Part shown: in pieces, positions 13,197 to 15,153 of the stretch | How positions within the stretch are numbered: position 1 is the first letter of the stretch | Layout of the letters: each line of letters opens with the position of its first letter | Assembly: GCA_947594095.1 (NCBI GenBank) | Contig: CANQEA010000032.1 | Span: forward strand, 1 to 15,153 | Origin: an uncultured Clostridia bacterium | GTDB taxonomy: Bacteria > Bacillota_A > Clostridia > TANB77 > CAG-508 | Length of the DNA: 15,153 nt | Reading direction: 5' to 3' | Position numbers and translations under genes: made by a program | The notes under the pieces: model-generated | The model's input: only the letters and a program-made list of their open reading frames with translations | Told to the model about the DNA's origin: nothing | Database searches by the model: none

Positions 13197-14189
13197 TTAT
13201 CGTACCCCAATTTGTTCCTTATTTTGACTTTTATAATTTCTATAAGCCTCAATTTCTTGTCTTTTTTTTAATCCTAATTTGAAACATAAATAATCATTTA
13301 TGTCCTTACCATAAGGAGCAGAAATGTCATAAACATTGTACTTGCTTAATGCAATTATCATTGCTTTTGTTGCTTGTCTTCCAGCTCTATCATTATCAAA
13401 ATGTAACACTATATCTTGTACATCTTGGTGCTTGTTTAAGTAATTTTGTATTGCTATTGGTACTTTACTTTGTTCTATATTGCTACTAGGTTGGTACACT
13501 CCTGCAAGTGCAATTAAGTTATGATTTTTATAATCATATCCTTTTATTTTAAGCATTGTTGCATAAGATAACAAATCTATCGCACTCTCAAAAATATGTA
13601 TAGAGTTGTTTTTTATATTACTTAACATTCTAAAAGAGAACTCTTTTGAACTACCTTTAGCATCTCTCATTATTCTTTTACTACCTGTACTTCTACACCC
13701 TGCATACTTAATATTTCCATCATTGTCGTACCCTAAAAACACTATATTATTTGTTTTATCCTCTTGATAAATTAACTTTTTATCAACACATTCTTGTATT
13801 ATTTCTTCATCAATACCACGATTTTTAAGATACTCAATAGCTCTACTATTGTTACTTGCTTTGGTAGGAATAACAATTTTTCTATTCTCTTTAAGTTCTT
13901 CTTTTGGAACTTTATACTCTATTATTTCTCTATTCAAAATGCTTTCAACTGCCTCTTGTAATGTCATTTTTTCAACTTTCATAAGATAATCAAGTGCAGT
14001 TTTTCCACCTTCATTTGTCGAAAATCTATGCCATAATCCATTACTTATAATTACACTATCATGCGTTTTTAAGCAGTAAGTACCTATACCTTTTTTTATT
14101 AATTCACTCGGATTATAGTTCATAAAGTAAGTCAATAAATCAACTTCTTTGGCTTTCTTTACTAACTCTTTTGGTACATATTTCGACAT
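13197..14189 (-). CDS. DUF3991/Toprim primase-like protein, 330 aa
   Basis: A DnaG-like primase of mobile elements, probably priming the complementary strand of transferred or replicating element DNA. The frame opens at a GTG that is itself part of AGGAGG; ATG 14189, 8 nt after that SD, is the start. From there, residues 35-75 form a CHC2-like N-terminal region (YCLKTHDS, then GLWHRFSTNEGGKTALDYL) with only Cys39 left of the usual zinc cysteines. The DUF3991 part spans about 110-190. The Toprim domain has Glu201 in HIFESAIDLLSY, Asp265/Asp267 in LHFDNDRAGRQAT and GKDINDYL (294-301). It has no helicase domain and is shorter than DnaG. It lies after the DUF3848-like gene (12-bp gap) and before the candidate oriT. 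Confidence 0.88.
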   Translation of the reverse strand: MSKYVPKELVKKAKEVDLLTYFMNYNPSELIKKGIGTYCLKTHDSVIISNGLWHRFSTNEGGKTALDYLMKVEKMTLQEAVESILNREIIEYKVPKEELKENRKIVIPTKASNNSRAIEYLKNRGIDEEIIQECVDKKLIYQEDKTNNIVFLGYDNDGNIKYAGCRSTGSKRIMRDAKGSSKEFSFRMLSNIKNNSIHIFESAIDLLSYATMLKIKGYDYKNHNLIALAGVYQPSSNIEQSKVPIAIQNYLNKHQDVQDIVLHFDNDRAGRQATKAMIIALSKYNVYDISAPYGKDINDYLCFKLGLKKRQEIEAYRNYKSQNKEQIGVR

Positions 14190-14201
14190 TTTATGCACCT
14201 C

Positions 14202-14537
14202 CTAACGAGCATCATTTTTTGTTTTTACTTTATCTTTTTTATACTCATCAGTAATTAAGTTAAGGGATTTATCTACTGAATAATTGATATGTTCTCTCAT
14301 ATTTCCATCAAAACTTAGCCAATCAGAATATAACTCATCTAGTACATTTTCTCTTGATAAAAGTGCTTTAATTTCTGTTTTTGATAGATTGTGATCAAAC
14401 TGAATACTATCTATTATTTCCTGTTTTGTAGTTAGTTCATAAGCTCTATCTATCGCATAATCGACACCTTTTTCTTTCATTTCAGCTTTGAATTCTTTTA
14501 ATTCATCTTCTAATTTTTTATATAATTTATCTTCCAT
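14202..14537 (-). CDS. DUF3848-like protein, 111 aa
   Basis: A soluble acidic-basic helical protein. The central part (YELTTKQEIIDSIQFDHNLS, KTEIKALLSRENVLDELYSDW, REHINYSVDKSL) follows the pattern I associate with DUF3848, a domain frequent in conjugative elements of gut Firmicutes and of unknown function; this is recognition from memory without alignment. ATG 14537 has AAAGGAG 7-8 nt upstream, and that SD overlaps the stop of the preceding 55-aa gene. The next gene, the primase, starts 12 bp downstream, so it shares the transfer operon transcript. DUF3848 can occur fused to other element proteins; here it stands alone. Confidence 0.7.
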   Translation of the reverse strand: MEDKLYKKLEDELKEFKAEMKEKGVDYAIDRAYELTTKQEIIDSIQFDHNLSKTEIKALLSRENVLDELYSDWLSFDGNMREHINYSVDKSLNLITDEYKKDKVKTKNDAR

Positions 14538-14549
14538 AAATACTCCTTT

Positions 14550-14717
14550 CTAGTATTGTTCTTCCGTTTTTAATTGTTCATTTAACCTACAATACTTTGC
14601 TATAAAATTTCTATTTTCTTCTAATCTATATAATTTTTCATAATATAAATCATATTTTTTTTGTAGTTGCCTATAAGGTATTTCTTTGATAAATATTTCT
14701 TTTTTATGCTCATTCAT
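14550..14717 (-). CDS. Small basic helical protein, 55 aa
   Basis: The frame is open from 14759, but that upstream part is the terminator hairpin. The ATG at 14717 has AAAGGA about 6 nt upstream and is the credible start. The protein (MNEHKKEIFIKEIPYRQLQK, then KYDLYYEKLYRLEENRNFIA) is highly charged and Tyr-rich, probably one long helix or coiled coil, with no membrane segment. No family is recognised. It is the first gene after the 14738-14767 terminator, and its SD begins within about 10 bp of the U-tract, so it can only be transcribed by read-through or from an internal start I cannot see. Confidence 0.65.
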   Translation of the reverse strand: MNEHKKEIFIKEIPYRQLQKKYDLYYEKLYRLEENRNFIAKYCRLNEQLKTEEQY

Positions 14718-14730
14718 AATCATTCCTTTC

Positions 14731-14767
14731 CAACAAAAAAAGAAGTTGATTTTACACAACTTCTTTT
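14731..14767 (-). terminator. Strong intrinsic terminator inside transfer operon
   Basis: AAAAGAAGTTG (14738-14748) and CAACTTCTTTT (14757-14767) pair perfectly over 11 bp with an 8-nt loop; on the minus strand seven Us follow the G of the stem region. It lies 20 bp after the stop of the 99-aa gene and directly before the SD of the 55-aa gene. The plus strand also carries a T-rich run after the stem. Confidence 0.88.
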
Positions 14768-14787
14768 CTATTTTCTTATTATTTATA

Positions 14788-15087
14788 TTAATTCATGTTC
14801 AAAAGTGTTTCATCACAAAGATTATCTAAATCTTCTTCTGTCATATTTTCTTCAAATATTTCATCTATATAATCTGATGCAACACCACAAATAAATGCTA
14901 AATCAAATCTTTTCTCTCCATATAGATAAGTATTTTCTATTAGAAGTATAAGAAATTCCATTTTCTTTTCATCATCTAAAATATTATTTGTTAATGATTC
15001 TTCATTTGTTAAGATATAATAAATATATAAATATGTCATATCATCTTTATTATCTTGTATAACCTTTTTTAATTTACTAATATCCAT
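14788..15087 (-). CDS. Acidic protein of unknown function, 99 aa
   Basis: The first gene after the consensus promoter at 15112-15140. The frame can be read from GTG 15096, but that codon is too close to the AAGGA SD; ATG 15087 (spacing about 12) is preferred. The product is strongly acidic and helical: DISKLKKVIQDNKDDMTYLY, then SLTNNILDDEKKMEFLILLI, then FICGVASDYIDEIFEENMTE. No membrane segment, signal peptide or known motif is seen. The gene is followed at once by a strong terminator, so most transcripts probably carry this gene alone. A first-gene position before a terminator gate would suit a regulator or antiterminator of the operon, but nothing in the protein shows that. Confidence 0.75.
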   Translation of the reverse strand: MDISKLKKVIQDNKDDMTYLYIYYILTNEESLTNNILDDEKKMEFLILLIENTYLYGEKRFDLAFICGVASDYIDEIFEENMTEEDLDNLCDETLLNMN

Positions 15088-15111
15088 ATATATCACTCAT
15101 CCTTTTTTTTC

Positions 15112-15140
15112 ATTATATCAAAGTCATATATGTTTTTCAA
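15112..15140 (-). promoter_or_regulatory. Strong promoter of the transfer operon
   Basis: On the minus strand TTGAAA (15135-15140) and TATAAT (15112-15117) are exactly 17 bp apart, with TGA directly before the -10 (extended -10). This is the best promoter in the window and reads into the 99-aa gene and, past the terminator, the transfer genes. Confidence 0.85.
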
Positions 15141-15153
15141 TATATTAAAAATT

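Noticed and set aside
14718..14759. Upstream 14-codon extension of the 55-aa protein
   Set aside because: It is encoded by the terminator stem and U-tract (hence the run of Phe and Lys), and the SD stands before ATG 14717.
1..15153. Mycoplasma-type genetic code (TGA = Trp), suggested by the very low GC
   Set aside because: Trp positions examined are TGG (for example in virB4), and long frames contain no internal TGA. The two TGA stops are followed closely by TAA, so they alone would not decide it.
1..15153. tRNA, rRNA, CRISPR array, insertion sequence or integrase
   Set aside because: I saw no cloverleaf-like or rRNA-like stretch, no regularly spaced repeats, and no transposase or recombinase motifs on either strand.

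Overview
The window is very AT-rich DNA that uses the standard code: Trp is TGG and TGA appears as a stop. It has strong Shine-Dalgarno (SD) sites (AAAGGAG, AGGAGG) and consensus sigma-70/SigA-type promoters. This points to a low-GC Firmicute, probably a gut clostridial or related lineage; I cannot name the species. Almost all of it is the transfer region of an integrative conjugative element of the broad Tn1549 type, with a Gram-positive type IV secretion system (T4SS) and a MOBP-type relaxase. No integrase, resistance gene or element end is visible, so both boundaries lie outside.

The transfer genes run right to left on the minus strand. From the right they are: a consensus promoter (15112-15140); an unknown 99-aa gene; an intrinsic terminator; an unknown 55-aa gene; a DUF3848-like gene; a Toprim/DUF3991 primase-like gene; a GC-rich inverted-repeat region that is the best oriT candidate; mobC; the relaxase; a PcfB/DUF3801 protein; a 72-aa gene; virD4; a second terminator; a Maff2/VirB2-like pilin gene; a long hairpin; a TrbL/VirB6-like membrane protein; two unknown genes; prgI; virB4; a class B sortase; then a short leader with its own promoter, a 6-codon ORF and a terminator; and a CHAP-domain cell-wall hydrolase. 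MobC and relaxase process oriT, PcfB and VirD4 deliver the complex, VirB4, TrbL, PrgI and the pilin form the channel, and the CHAP enzyme opens peptidoglycan.

The left 1.3 kb is a small control region. Two small minus-strand genes (70 and 57 aa; the 57-aa gene is short and easily missed) converge on a plus-strand XRE-type repressor gene. That gene is divergent from a 69-aa minus-strand gene. The shared intergenic region carries direct repeats and TTGAAA/TTTCAA palindromes that look like operators. At the extreme left is the end of a further small reading frame with a terminator hairpin.

The most interesting feature is the punctuation of the transfer operon. At three places (about 14.75 kb, 8.54 kb and 2.56 kb) a good intrinsic terminator sits directly upstream of the next gene's SD, leaving no room for a promoter. 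Downstream genes then seem to depend on read-through, which suggests attenuation or processive antitermination of conjugation genes. This is inference from sequence only.
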